The position numbers and the translations under genes were made by a program. Source: Saccharomycopsis malanga (Eukaryota; Ascomycota; Saccharomycetes; Ascoideales; Saccharomycopsidaceae). From it: a DNA stretch of 64,000 nucleotides. The notes beneath the pieces are model-generated. The model worked only from the letters and a program-made list of their open reading frames with translations. It did not search any database and was not told the DNA's origin. The DNA is taken from NCBI GenBank assembly GCA_004014935.1, contig CP025321.1, forward strand, positions 2,728,001 to 2,792,000. The letters are read 5' to 3'. Shown one piece after another: positions 51,308-60,763 of the stretch. Numbering within the stretch: the stretch's first letter is position 1; each line of letters starts with the position of its first letter.

Positions 51308-51693
51308 TTCTGGATGCTCTTCACTGTCAAATCCAGCTCTTTTCTATTTAACTCTTTTTTGTTTTATTGTTAGAAGCCTTTTTTTAGACGCTTTTTTTCT
51401 ACAAATTTACTTTTGCTATATTGAGTCTTGCTCAATCGTTGCAGGCTCCTGGTTGATATCTTCGCTTTTTCTTTTCTAATACATATATATGGATGGGTAT
51501 GGGTATGAAACTGGTAAATTACATCTTTTGGTTATGGCTTCAATGTCACTATATGCAGGTATATGTATGCCTCGCATGACAGCTCATCGCAGTTGAGAAT
51601 TTTTTTTTCAGTCTACATCAAACGTACACTGTATAGCATTATATTGAAATACTACCTTGACTTATTTCTTTCATAACAGCAAATCAATATAAA
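51308..51693. other. Intergenic region, VPS62 to ALB1-like gene
   Basis: 386 bp between two plus-strand genes. It is T-rich on the left, as expected of a 3' end, with an ATATATATGGATGGG run near 51483. I see no gene and no recognised site. Confidence 0.5.
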
Positions 51694-52239
51694 ATGGCCA
51701 AGAAAGCACCATCAAAACACTCCCGAGCAGCTCGCAGAGCTCAAGCTGAAACAGCAGTAGGCAAGGAACTTTCAAAACTTCCCCGTGTGGCTGACAAGAA
51801 AGATATTGCAAACTTCATAGTCAGAACCACCAACAAAAATGAAGATTTGTTGAAGAAGAAGATAGAAAAAACTGCTGCTCAGAAAGAAGACTCTAAGATA
51901 AGAAAGACCTCAAAAGCTGGGATTACCAAAGCAAATAATAATAAAGTGAACAGAGCTTTGGCTATTGGTGGTAAGTTGAATACCAAAATACAAAAAAGCA
52001 TAAATAGAGCAATGGCTGTTCAGAGAAGAAAAACTACGTGGGACCAAATAAACCTTGAAATCAGAAAGAGTGACGTTGTTCAGAATTCCCCTCTGACTGA
52101 GGGCAGCAAAAAGGATGGCGAAGAAGAAATGGACATTGAAGATTCTGGATTAGAAGAATCAGACGACGAGGAAAAGAAGGATAAACTTGATGTTGCTTCT
52201 CATAATGCTTTTGCTCTTCTTGAGGAAGTTGAGGCTTAA
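51694..52239 (+). CDS. ALB1: Alb1-like pre-60S assembly factor
   Basis: 181-aa highly basic protein with an acidic tail. The N-terminus MAKKAPSKHSRAARRAQAE carries the HSRAARRA motif that I associate with the Alb1 family, shuttling factors that with Arx1 accompany pre-60S ribosomal particles from the nucleus. The middle is Lys/Ala/Asn-rich helix (INRAMAVQRRKTTWDQINLEIRKSD), and the last 45 residues are Asp/Glu-rich (KDGEEEMDIEDSGLEESDDEE). Length is close to the S. cerevisiae protein (175 aa). Assignment rests on motif, composition and size, not on an alignment. Another nucleolar assembly factor remains possible. Confidence 0.6.
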   Translation: MAKKAPSKHSRAARRAQAETAVGKELSKLPRVADKKDIANFIVRTTNKNEDLLKKKIEKTAAQKEDSKIRKTSKAGITKANNNKVNRALAIGGKLNTKIQKSINRAMAVQRRKTTWDQINLEIRKSDVVQNSPLTEGSKKDGEEEMDIEDSGLEESDDEEKKDKLDVASHNAFALLEEVEA

Positions 52240-52439
52240 ATTGTTACAAAGTATCAAATGCCAAAAAATATTTTAATTCATTAAATAGTTATATGATTGT
52301 ATAGCCAAAATATGGTTGGCGTTGCTTTAAAATAAGTAAAAAATAACAAGTTTTGAATTTGACTCAGGTTTTTACTCCTTTTGGAAAAATGTCGTTTTTG
52401 GGATTCTGTTTTGACTCCAATACTTGGGTAGCTATCTCA

Positions 52440-55268
52440 TTAATGATCGTCATCATGATCGTCATCATGGTCTTCATGTTTCATATCATCATCTGGTATT
52501 GAAATCTCAATTTCCCCACAAAGGTCGAGTTTTCGGCTACTTGAACCAACATATATCTTATATATTCCATTTTGAATGACCCACGATTCTTCTTCTGGAT
52601 CCCATGAACTAATGTCACGTCTCAGAATATCAAAACTGACTGTAGCTGTTGTAGAAGCATCAATCTTGATTTTTTCAAAACCTCGCAACTGTCTAGGTGG
52701 TGTGTACAAATATGTGTCACAGTTGACATCCGAAGGATATTCGATATATAATTGGGCAACAAAATCACCACATTCGGCACCTTCATTTGTAACATCAACT
52801 TTAACCGAATAGAGAGTGTCCCACAAAGCAGGGTTTCCCCCCAATCCCCCGCCAGCCTGAACAGGCTCTTTTCTTTGTTCTGGCGTGTAAAACTCAGGAT
52901 AACAGTACTCATCAACTGAAACTATTTTATCATTGAAAAGATAAGGATAGATAAATCCGGGGACAGGTGTTAGTTCCTCATACGGAAACAATGATTCTTC
53001 TGGATCAGATACATCGTAAGCATCATCGAACCTGTAAACTGGAAGATAAGGCGGAGGGCAAGGAAGATATTCAGTAGGAAATGCCACTTCTTTTATTCTA
53101 AGGTTGCATAAAGAAAAACGGGTGTAAGATAAACCAAACCCAAATTCAAATCTAGGTTTTATCTTGTTTTCATCAAAATACCTGTAATCCAAAAGCAAAT
53201 CCCGATTCAAAAAGGTATTATCTTGTGGTTCACCATCACCTGGTATATCCTCGACGATTGGGACATAATCATCAATATTTTTGGCTATAGTGAAAGGTAG
53301 GCGACCTGAGGGAGACACATCTCCAAACAAAACTTCAGCAATAGCTTTGCCTGAATATTGGCCTAAAGGCGCTGCCCAAAGAACAGCGACAACATTGTCA
53401 TTATCAATCCATTCCTCCATATCCACTGGTCCTGTAGATGTGACTACTACCACTGTCTTATGGCAATTTTCAGCAACATTCTTTATAACTTCATCTCCAT
53501 TATTCCAAAGTGTGTAATTCTTTCTATCACCAAAGTTCTCGTCTACTTGAACATAACCTTCGCCGCTATCTGCTGAAACAACAACAATTGAAAGGTCACT
53601 TGCAGCAGCTAGTTCTGCTAAATGTTCGAATTCGTAAGAGTCTGAAGAAAAATCAACTGCGATGTTCTCCTTTCGAGCCTTGCTTGCAATAGCTTCATAG
53701 GGCGTTATTCCAAACATTTGATTAACAGAAGCAGAACCCCAACCTTGAAATAGTGCACCATCTGTGCACTGTTGTTCTTTACAGTTGACTCCTTTGGCGT
53801 TTGGGCCTGCAGCAATACCAGCCACTAAGATTTTTCTTATACCATCTTCTTTGGCTATTGGCAAGATTTTACCGTCGTTTTTCAATAAAACGATTGCTTC
53901 CTCGGCCACTTGTAAAGCTGTCTCCTCTGAAAACTCGCTACTAGCGTCAATATGCCAGTTGACTTGCTTAATAGGGCCAAAGTTTTGATAAGGGAACTCT
54001 TGATCGTATGTATGAAAAGTCCATGAAGAAAAGTTGGGAACATCTAGGGAATCGGGCATACAGCCTAAAGCAAAAAATGGCGCCAAAATCCTTGTCACCA
54101 TATCATCAATTCTTTCTTCGGGTATTGTTTCATTATATATACTTCTTGTAAGTAAGGGACCCCAAGCGGACTTGCCAGATAACCATTCACCAACGATTTC
54201 ACCAGGCATATTCATATCTAGGCCACTCAAGGCACTAGTTACGCCGCTTCTCAATGCGCCCCAATCGCTAAGAACAAAGCCTTGAAACCCTAACTCCTCT
54301 TTCAGGAGGTAGTTAAGTAAATAAGAGTTTTCACAACTGTAGGTATTATTGAATCTATTATAGGAACACATTACTGATCCCACACCAGCATGAATTGCAT
54401 CAGCAAATGGCCACATATAAAGTTCGTGAAGGGCGCGATCTCCTATATTTGAGCTGATAGCTTCTTCTAAATTATCCCAATACTCACCAGTCCACTCATG
54501 TAACTGTCTGAACCTTTCTTGCTCGTTACCAATGAAATGTCTAACAGAGGCCACGACACCCTGCTCTTGTATCCCTTTGATAGTATATTTAGCAGCAATG
54601 CCTTGTAGATAAGGATCAGCACCGAAAGACTCAAAGTTTCGTCCGCCCAAAGCTTTCAAGCCTATTGGTCCTACTGTAGGTCCAAGCATGATGTGGACTC
54701 CTTTAGTTTTATGTTCTAAGCCGAGTGCTTTACCTCTTAAATACATCATTGCTTTATTGAACGTAGATCCTGTTGCAAGACCGGAAGGAAAGGTGGTAAT
54801 AAAGTCTGTAAACCTGACTCCAATAGGGCCATCCTGAAGGCATAAAGATGGTATTCCCAATCTCGGAACTGAACCAGTGTTACCAACACAAGGACCAGAT
54901 CCCCATCCAGTTCCCGTTGTCAAATTCACCTTTTCGGTGACTGTCATCTGTTCTACAATCATTCTAGCCTTTTCATACGCCTCTTGCCATACCCCTTGTA
55001 TTCTTCCCCCAGCGGCTATTGGTGTCAGTAAGCTTTGAAAAATTTAAATATATTCAGTCGAAACCGTGAACTTACGTGCTGGGAAATAAGAGCGGCTGTC
55101 GACTTTTGGTCCATAATCAACGACATTATCAAATACATCGTCCAATACACTTCTCTTTTGATTTTTATGATCAATGTTGGAGTGGTGGTTTTTGACACTG
55201 TTTTTCAAGTTAAAACTGAATACATTTGATATGCAAATCAACAGCAATCCCAGATAGGAAATAAACAT
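52440..55268 (-). CDS. Secreted GH3 beta-glucosidase, two exons
   Basis: 922-aa secreted family 3 glycoside hydrolase assembled from exon 55268-55076 and exon 55015-52440. The 60-nt intron has a GTAAGT donor, a TACTGAC branch site and an AG acceptor. Joining keeps frame and completes the family N-terminus (YEKARMIVEQMTVTEKVNLTTGTGWG). Exon 1 gives a signal peptide (MFISYLGLLLICISNVFS) and a Lys-Arg Kex2 site (NQKRSVLDD). Conserved parts are SLCLQDGPIGVR, VRHFIGNEQE, the nucleophile region GFVLSDWGALRSG, the C-terminal fibronectin-III-like domain and GSSSRKLDL. The last residues form an unusual His/Asp-rich tail. It most resembles fungal cellobiases (bglA/BGL1 type). The stop is 200 bp from the convergent ALB1-like gene. 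Confidence 0.93.
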
Positions 55269-55635
55269 TGTCTGTATATATTTTTAATTTGATATTTCTT
55301 CTACAGTACCCACTATATTCTTTTTGACCTTGAACATATAGGGTATTCTACACCGAGAATACAATTCGTATAATGCCATACTCAATATTTCACTACTACT
55401 CGGCCTCATTGGCATATTATCGGTAAACACAAACTCAAGCCCTTCGACGGGCGGCTCATGTTGAGATATTATACATGTTATGCAGGAGGGTAATTTATGA
55501 TGTTGCTACGCGTCTTCTTGCATGAACGTTTAGCATATATCAAAGTTCTATACAGTTTTAAAAGGTCTATTGAAAAATACGATAGTGCACTCAACTTTGA
55601 AAGAAGTTGAAAGGGTATTTCTGATCATTGATACA
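55269..55635. other. Divergent promoter, GH3 and NCBP3-like genes
   Basis: 367 bp between divergent spliced genes. I see no clear TATA box or carbon-source site; ATATAGGGTATTC near 55338 and a GC-rich GACGGGCGGC near 55447 are the most notable strings. Confidence 0.45.
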
Positions 55636-56709
55636 ATGTCTGAGCCTATAATAAGCGATGAGACAATGGATCTCGATGAAGACGTATGTGCAGTACATTT
55701 ATTTGCTTTGGATTTTTTCAGTGAACATAATTACTAATTTGTTGAACAGTCTAGAACAAGAGGTGTGGGTGAAGAAAATGTTCAGCAAGAGACAGGAGAA
55801 AATTCGAATGGTATACGAGAGGAAGCTTTATTTTTGAGAGGTGTGGACAATTTATCTTCCAGAGAAATTAAAACGTACTTGGATCATTATTTGAAAGATG
55901 AGGTTATATCGAGTGATCAAAGAATTAATCAGTTTTTTCTTCAATGGGTGAACGATAGTTCTGTAACTGTTGTGTTTGATGACGCAGATTCTAGTTCCAA
56001 AGCGTTGACACTTTTGAGTGAAAACTATGATGACGTAACAAATTTACCCATAACCGAAGAAAGGAAAGCCAAGTCTTTCCAGTTGGCGTCAAAAGAACAA
56101 GGAAATATTGCATCGGATGATAAACCAATCAATGAAGAAAATGGTGAAGAAAAGAACCCAGAACTTTATATAAGAGCTGCTTTTGTCTCTGATCGTAAAG
56201 AAAAAAATGCCAAGGAAAAGTCTAGATACTATTTGCTTCACGGCGAGCCTGATCGTAACTTGAGACGAGGAAGAGGTGGCCATAGAAGTTTCAGAGGTAG
56301 TAGTTATAGACAAAGAGATAATTACGGGCGTAGAAGACCAGACATCGACGATGAGCCTGATTTGTTTGCCGACAAACTTCCGAGCTTGAGAAAAGACAGA
56401 TCTTCTAATGTAGATAATGCCTATGATAATGAAGGTAGTATTAGGGGGAATAAGCGTGATAATGACGATGTTGACAATGGAAGATGGAAATCAGACAAAT
56501 TCCATGAGATTAATAATGATGATGATGACTTATTTCCAAACTTTCAACCTAGGGGAGGAAGATCCAGATCTCCAGATCGGTCTAGATCCCCTATTCGTTC
56601 TCGATCAAGATCTCCTCATAATGACAGAAGTTTGCAAGATCGAATTGCTCCAGTACGAGGTTCACGTAGTAAAAGAAGAAAGCCTAGAGCTCACACTCTT
56701 TTTGATTAG
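55636..56709 (+). CDS. NCBP3-like RNA-binding protein, two exons
   Basis: 335-aa protein from exon 55636-55683 (16 codons, acidic, MSEPIISDETMDLDED) and exon 55750-56709. The 66-nt intron has a GTATGT donor and a TACTAAT branch. An RRM-like domain, LFLRGVDNLSSREIKTYLDHY ... FFLQWVNDSSVTVVFDDADSSSKAL, is followed by IRAAFVSDRKEKNAKEKSRYYLLHGEPDR. Both resemble NCBP3 (DUF2414), a cap-associated mRNA export factor described in animals and other eukaryotes. Then come an Arg/Gly-rich segment (RGRGGHRSFRGSSYRQR) and an RS-type C-terminus (RSRSPDRSRSPIRSRSRSP), ending in a basic KRRKPRA motif. The role is inferred from family and composition. It neighbours the SmF gene. Confidence 0.8.
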
Positions 56710-57016
56710 CCAATGGCTCAAATGCTTGTGTAGCAAGGGATATAAGAAGCATACCTCGCCTATTGACGTTTCTGGTTTCTTTTATAAAATTGTATATTAT
56801 GATTAGATTAGTTGTACACCATATTTCTAAAATGTAGCGGTACCCCCTTTGGGGGTGTGAATGTGTAATATATGATAATATCACGAGACTTCAATATCCT
56901 CTATTTTTATACTAAAGATTTTTCATATATTGCATCGGGCTTGCAATGATTATCATAAACAAGACCAGTCAAACATTGAAATAAAACACTTCTATAGCGC
57001 TAGGTGCAAAATACAA
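56710..57016. other. Intergenic region, NCBP3-like to SMX3
   Basis: 307 bp between tandem plus-strand genes. Except for a short inverted-repeat-like run, TACCCCCTTTGGGGGTG near 56842-56858 (CCCC pairing with GGGG, possibly 3'-end structure), I see nothing notable. Confidence 0.45.
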
Positions 57017-57412
57017 ATGTCGGTAAGTATTTTTTTGAAAACGGTCGAAGAGGACAGCTGGCACATAATTGATGAAAGCATACTAACCGTTTTTTTCTAG
57101 CTTGTAAGACCAGTCAATCCAAAACCATTCCTCAAATCTTTGATAGATAAACAGGTGAATGTTAGATTAAAATGGAATAAGACAGAATACCGTGGAACAC
57201 TTTTGTCTGTTGATAACTACATGAATTTGCAGATAGATGATGCGGTGGAGTATATCGATGACGCTGAGCAGGGCAAGATTGGCGAAATATTCATAAGATG
57301 TAATAATGTGCTATTCATTAGTGAATACGTTCCAGAAATAGATAAAGGCGAAGAGCAGATAGCCACAGAAGAGGCTAAAGAGGCGGACCAGGATACTGAA
57401 ATGAAGCAATGA
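57017..57412 (+). CDS. SMX3: Sm core protein SmF, two exons
   Basis: 105-aa SmF, one of the seven Sm-ring proteins of spliceosomal snRNPs. Exon 1 is only two codons (57017-57022, Met-Ser). A 78-nt intron follows with a GTAAGT donor, TACTAAC branch and a T-rich tract before TAG. Exon 2 is 57101-57412. The joined start [19 protein letters not shown] is diagnostic for SmF. Sm1 motif: [30 protein letters not shown]; Sm2 motif: [15 protein letters not shown]. An acidic tail of about 20 residues extends beyond the family core. That a spliceosome core gene itself needs splicing allows feedback, but nothing shows it is used here. Confidence 0.97.
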
Positions 57413-58052
57413 GCGTGATTAGCGTCTGGGTGATGGCGCTTTTATAGTATAGCCGGGGCATATATACATTCAAATCTTATTATGTTCTACGTTTTTAATG
57501 TATACTAGCTGATATGAAAGTTTATTTGGGAATTTTTATGAATCATGTAAAAACTAGGCAACATGGGACTTCAAATGTAAGTCTGGTGGTGATAATTTTT
57601 CACTAAAAGGCCCACAATATATATCTCATTGATTTCGAAACGCATTCTTCTCACGAAATAGAAATAACAGCAATTTACATGGCATGTTGATTGAAAACCA
57701 TTTTGTAGCAAAATATGTTTGTTTATACAAGAATTTATAGCTTTTTTTTAAAAAGATATATTCTAGTTAAGTGGTCCTTTTATTTGTTTGGCATGGCATC
57801 TTTAACATTTTTTTTATAATTTATATGACACGAGTAATACATGTAGTGAGTCTGGCTTGGGTTAAATCTAGTATGGTTCTCCAATGAGGCTAAAATATGA
57901 AGATCTCTATATCTGTTTACGCAATCTAGAAAATTCTTATAATCTGTAAACAAATACTGCTGTACAGTTTAAACTACAGTTTTGTTATTTATAGGACATC
58001 AAGATATGCATTAAAGTATTCACACGAAAATGAATGTTATATTATGATTTTT
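57413..58052. other. Convergent region after SMX3 and GAB1
   Basis: 640 bp between converging genes. It is AT-rich with T- and A-runs (for example near 57744-57752 and 57809-57817). No gene is supported. Confidence 0.55.
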
Positions 58053-59426
58053 TCATATTTGAGTTAATCTTACAGTTACATCGGTATTTATCTCTTTGTT
58101 GCCATTCTTTTCAAAAAGATACTCCAATGATAAATAACTCCAAATAAAGTCAATCAACATGGAAGCAAGGCCTAATGAATATACCAAATTTATAGCATAG
58201 AAAAAGTTTGAGTTACCACTGCCGCTGAAAATCCACAAGTAGTAGAAAATAGGACTCAATATGATAGCATGGATAACCAACAAAATAGATACTATTGGAT
58301 ATCTGAGGAATTTTGAAATTGTAAAGTTGCTTTGGAATACCAAAAGTAACAAAAGTTCTGAAATGAAAGCAAGATCATTCAATGTAGGGTATGCCTTCGT
58401 CAAAACAACAAACCCGTAGCAAAGCACGAATGGAAAGATTCTATACTTATTATGGATAGCAAGATTGGAATATTTGGCACTATGAAAACGGATTGAAATA
58501 GGCAAGATATAAATGAAGTTGTAAATATTGAAAACCCCAATGAAAAACTTGGAAAAAAATTCAAAAATTTCAATGAAAAAGTACCACCATAATCCGAGAT
58601 TAGGGTTGATCTTGGTAAAGAATATACTGGTGCCATAAGTAGCAGATAAAAAATTCCAGTTAGAATTGTTTTTCAAATAACTAATGTAAAGCAAAGCAAA
58701 AACAGTAATGAAAGATGGCACCACAGCTTTTACTATTGAGGTTACTTTTGATGGTGAATTTTTCACATTTTCATAAAAGTTTATGGACAAGCCAGTAAAC
58801 GGGACGACAAGAAAAATAGGATTGTATGAAAGATAGGCACTTATGGCTAAGGCCACACTGGCAAGCGGGATACTGTCCAAGATGGTCACTGAGTAGATGG
58901 AGGCTGTCAAGAATAAATTTGTGAATATGACAGAAGATTTTGAAAAGACTGAAAGGAAATTTATAGGATTGAAGTTATAAAATAAAGCCAACAATGTCAA
59001 ATATTTGTTTCTTAAAGGCTCCATAACGCCATTTGCTACCAAGAATTTATCACTCACTTGAAGAAGCTGTAAACTTATTAATAGATCAGCAAGTTGAAAA
59101 ACCAAATTACTAACCACCCTCCATGATGAAAGACCAGTAATGCTTTTAATCAGAGAGAAAAATTGCAAATAAAGTGGCGCATGATATACCACACCACCAA
59201 CATATGGATCTAAATTATTATCCAATATGAAAACACCCTCTTCCACACTTCTCCAGCTGGTGACCGGCGTGGAAAACTCGGCAGATGAATCCAAAAACGC
59301 TGAAAGATTCGGAAACACCACGGTGATTACAACTTTCAAAATAAGACCGGCGAATAGCACGTATCTATATTTTAGTCTAAACTGACCAGCGCCAGCCACT
59401 TTACTACCTTTCGCTACTCCTGACAT
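58053..59426 (-). CDS. GAB1: GPI transamidase subunit Gab1/PIG-U
   Basis: 457-aa polytopic ER membrane protein, the Gab1 (human PIG-U/CDC91L1) subunit of the GPI transamidase complex that attaches GPI anchors to secretory proteins. About eight to ten hydrophobic segments fill the length. The family signature is in the first loop: STPVTSWRSVEEGVFILDNNLDPYVGG, then VYHAPLYLQFFSL. Start: the frame is open upstream, but the first ATG is at 59426 (MSGVAKGSKVAGAG), giving a length near that of yeast Gab1 (394 aa) and human PIG-U (435 aa). It is divergent from DOT5. Confidence 0.93.
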   Translation of the reverse strand: MSGVAKGSKVAGAGQFRLKYRYVLFAGLILKVVITVVFPNLSAFLDSSAEFSTPVTSWRSVEEGVFILDNNLDPYVGGVVYHAPLYLQFFSLIKSITGLSSWRVVSNLVFQLADLLISLQLLQVSDKFLVANGVMEPLRNKYLTLLALFYNFNPINFLSVFSKSSVIFTNLFLTASIYSVTILDSIPLASVALAISAYLSYNPIFLVVPFTGLSINFYENVKNSPSKVTSIVKAVVPSFITVFALLYISYLKNNSNWNFLSATYGTSIFFTKINPNLGLWWYFFIEIFEFFSKFFIGVFNIYNFIYILPISIRFHSAKYSNLAIHNKYRIFPFVLCYGFVVLTKAYPTLNDLAFISELLLLLVFQSNFTISKFLRYPIVSILLVIHAIILSPIFYYLWIFSGSGNSNFFYAINLVYSLGLASMLIDFIWSYLSLEYLFEKNGNKEINTDVTVRLTQI

Positions 59427-59775
59427 GATAATTGTTGACCTAATCCTTGGGGCACACACTTACTAATCATCCTTCATACTCATCATCAAAATATACTTTA
59501 CAGCCTGTTGCGTCTGATTTATCAATAATGGTCACATGATTATGTATGTCTCTTGTGAGGCGCGCATTTTCCAACATTGGTGTGCGTCGGGGATGCCATT
59601 GGGCGATGGACCCGTCAGGACTTGAGGATTGCTGTGTGGACACCCACGAGGTGAAATTTCGCGGCAATTATTATCAGGTACTATATAAAGAATATTCGGA
59701 TTGTTATAATTGCTCTCTGGTATTTTCTCAAGTTATCTTTTTTTTTGCAAGCAAAATAGAAAAAATTTTGAAAAC
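59427..59775. other. Divergent promoter, GAB1 and DOT5
   Basis: 349-bp shared promoter. On the minus strand, a 36-codon ATG-initiated frame at 59577-59467 ends 40 bp before the GAB1 ATG and could be an upstream ORF. A TATATAAAG element lies at about 59682-59690, roughly 90 bp upstream of the DOT5 ATG. Confidence 0.45.
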
Positions 59776-60567
59776 ATGTCGTCCGTGCGTCGTTCTACTA
59801 GAATCGCTAATGCTAGTAAGCATTCTATTGAGAATGAGTCTGTTCCAGCTGTGGAAACGAAAAAGCAAAAGACACTGAAGAAGGTTACTGATGCTGGAAA
59901 GTCAGAAGAAAAAATATTGGAAGTTGGTGAACCAATTCCAGATATAACCCTCAAAAACGAAAACGATGAGGAGGTTTCTTTGAAAAAAGTCGCATTTGAG
60001 AACAGAATTGTCGCTATATTTGCCTATCCAAAGGCAAGCACTCCAGGGTGCACTCGTCAAGCCTGTGGTTTTTCTGCTAATTTTGCTTCATTGACCAAAA
60101 AAGCTAAAATTTATGGATTGTCTTCTGATTTGCCAAAAGCTCAAAAGAACTTTATCACCAAACAATCGTTGAAACTCGACGGATTGTTATCGGACCCTGA
60201 GAAGAAGTTGATTGGTGTTTTGGGAGCTAAGAAATCACCATCTGGTATTAAGAGATCCCACTGGATTTTTGTAGATGGTAAATTGAAAGTTAGTAGAGTG
60301 CAAATCAGTCCAGAAGTAAGTGTTCAAGACGGAAAAAAGGAAATTGAAGAGATTTATGCGAGTTTTGGTTCGAATGGTAATATTAATGACGAAGATGGTG
60401 TACAGGGGGAAAGTGGTGCCATGGTAGGAGATGTTAAGGGAGAAGATGTTAAGGGAGAAGATGTTAAGGGAGAAGATGTTAAGGAAGAAGATTTGAAGAA
60501 GTCTTTTGAAAAAAAGACAGATGACACTGTTGAAAAGGATATTGATAATGAGTCCAAGACTGAATAA
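59776..60567 (+). CDS. DOT5: Nuclear thiol peroxidase, PrxQ type
   Basis: 263-aa peroxiredoxin of the bacterioferritin-comigratory/PrxQ class, matching nuclear Dot5, which reduces alkyl hydroperoxides and affects telomeric silencing in yeast. A basic N-terminus (RRSTRIANASKHS, and KKQKTLKK) may direct nuclear import. The peroxiredoxin domain starts at EVGEPIPDITLKNEN. The peroxidatic cysteine is in PKASTPGCTRQAC, and the second Cys five residues later is the resolving one. IKRSHWIFVDGKL is also conserved. The last 55 residues are acidic and contain four VKGED-type repeats (DNA repeat at 60430-60489), not seen in the family core. The ATG at 59776 is the first in frame. Confidence 0.94.
   Translation: MSSVRRSTRIANASKHSIENESVPAVETKKQKTLKKVTDAGKSEEKILEVGEPIPDITLKNENDEEVSLKKVAFENRIVAIFAYPKASTPGCTRQACGFSANFASLTKKAKIYGLSSDLPKAQKNFITKQSLKLDGLLSDPEKKLIGVLGAKKSPSGIKRSHWIFVDGKLKVSRVQISPEVSVQDGKKEIEEIYASFGSNGNINDEDGVQGESGAMVGDVKGEDVKGEDVKGEDVKEEDLKKSFEKKTDDTVEKDIDNESKTE
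60430..60489 (+). repeat. 15-bp in-frame tandem repeat in DOT5
   Basis: Four head-to-tail copies of GATGTTAAGGGAGAA (the last with one change) encode D-V-K-G-E repeats in the acidic tail of DOT5. Units are nearly identical, indicating recent expansion, and copy number is likely to vary between strains. Confidence 0.9.
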
Positions 60568-60763
60568 AAAAAGAATGAGCTTGGGAGGTTTTACAGTATT
60601 CTTTTTCCATAATTTTTTATTGCCTTCATTGACTTATAATAGAGTCAAGTTTCAGGATCAGTTTCTACAAAAGTTTAAAGTGTTTTAAAATTACGTATTT
60701 ATTCAAAAGTTTCAAATCATATGCAGCAGTTTTATTCAATCATATATGTAGCAACTTTTTCTC

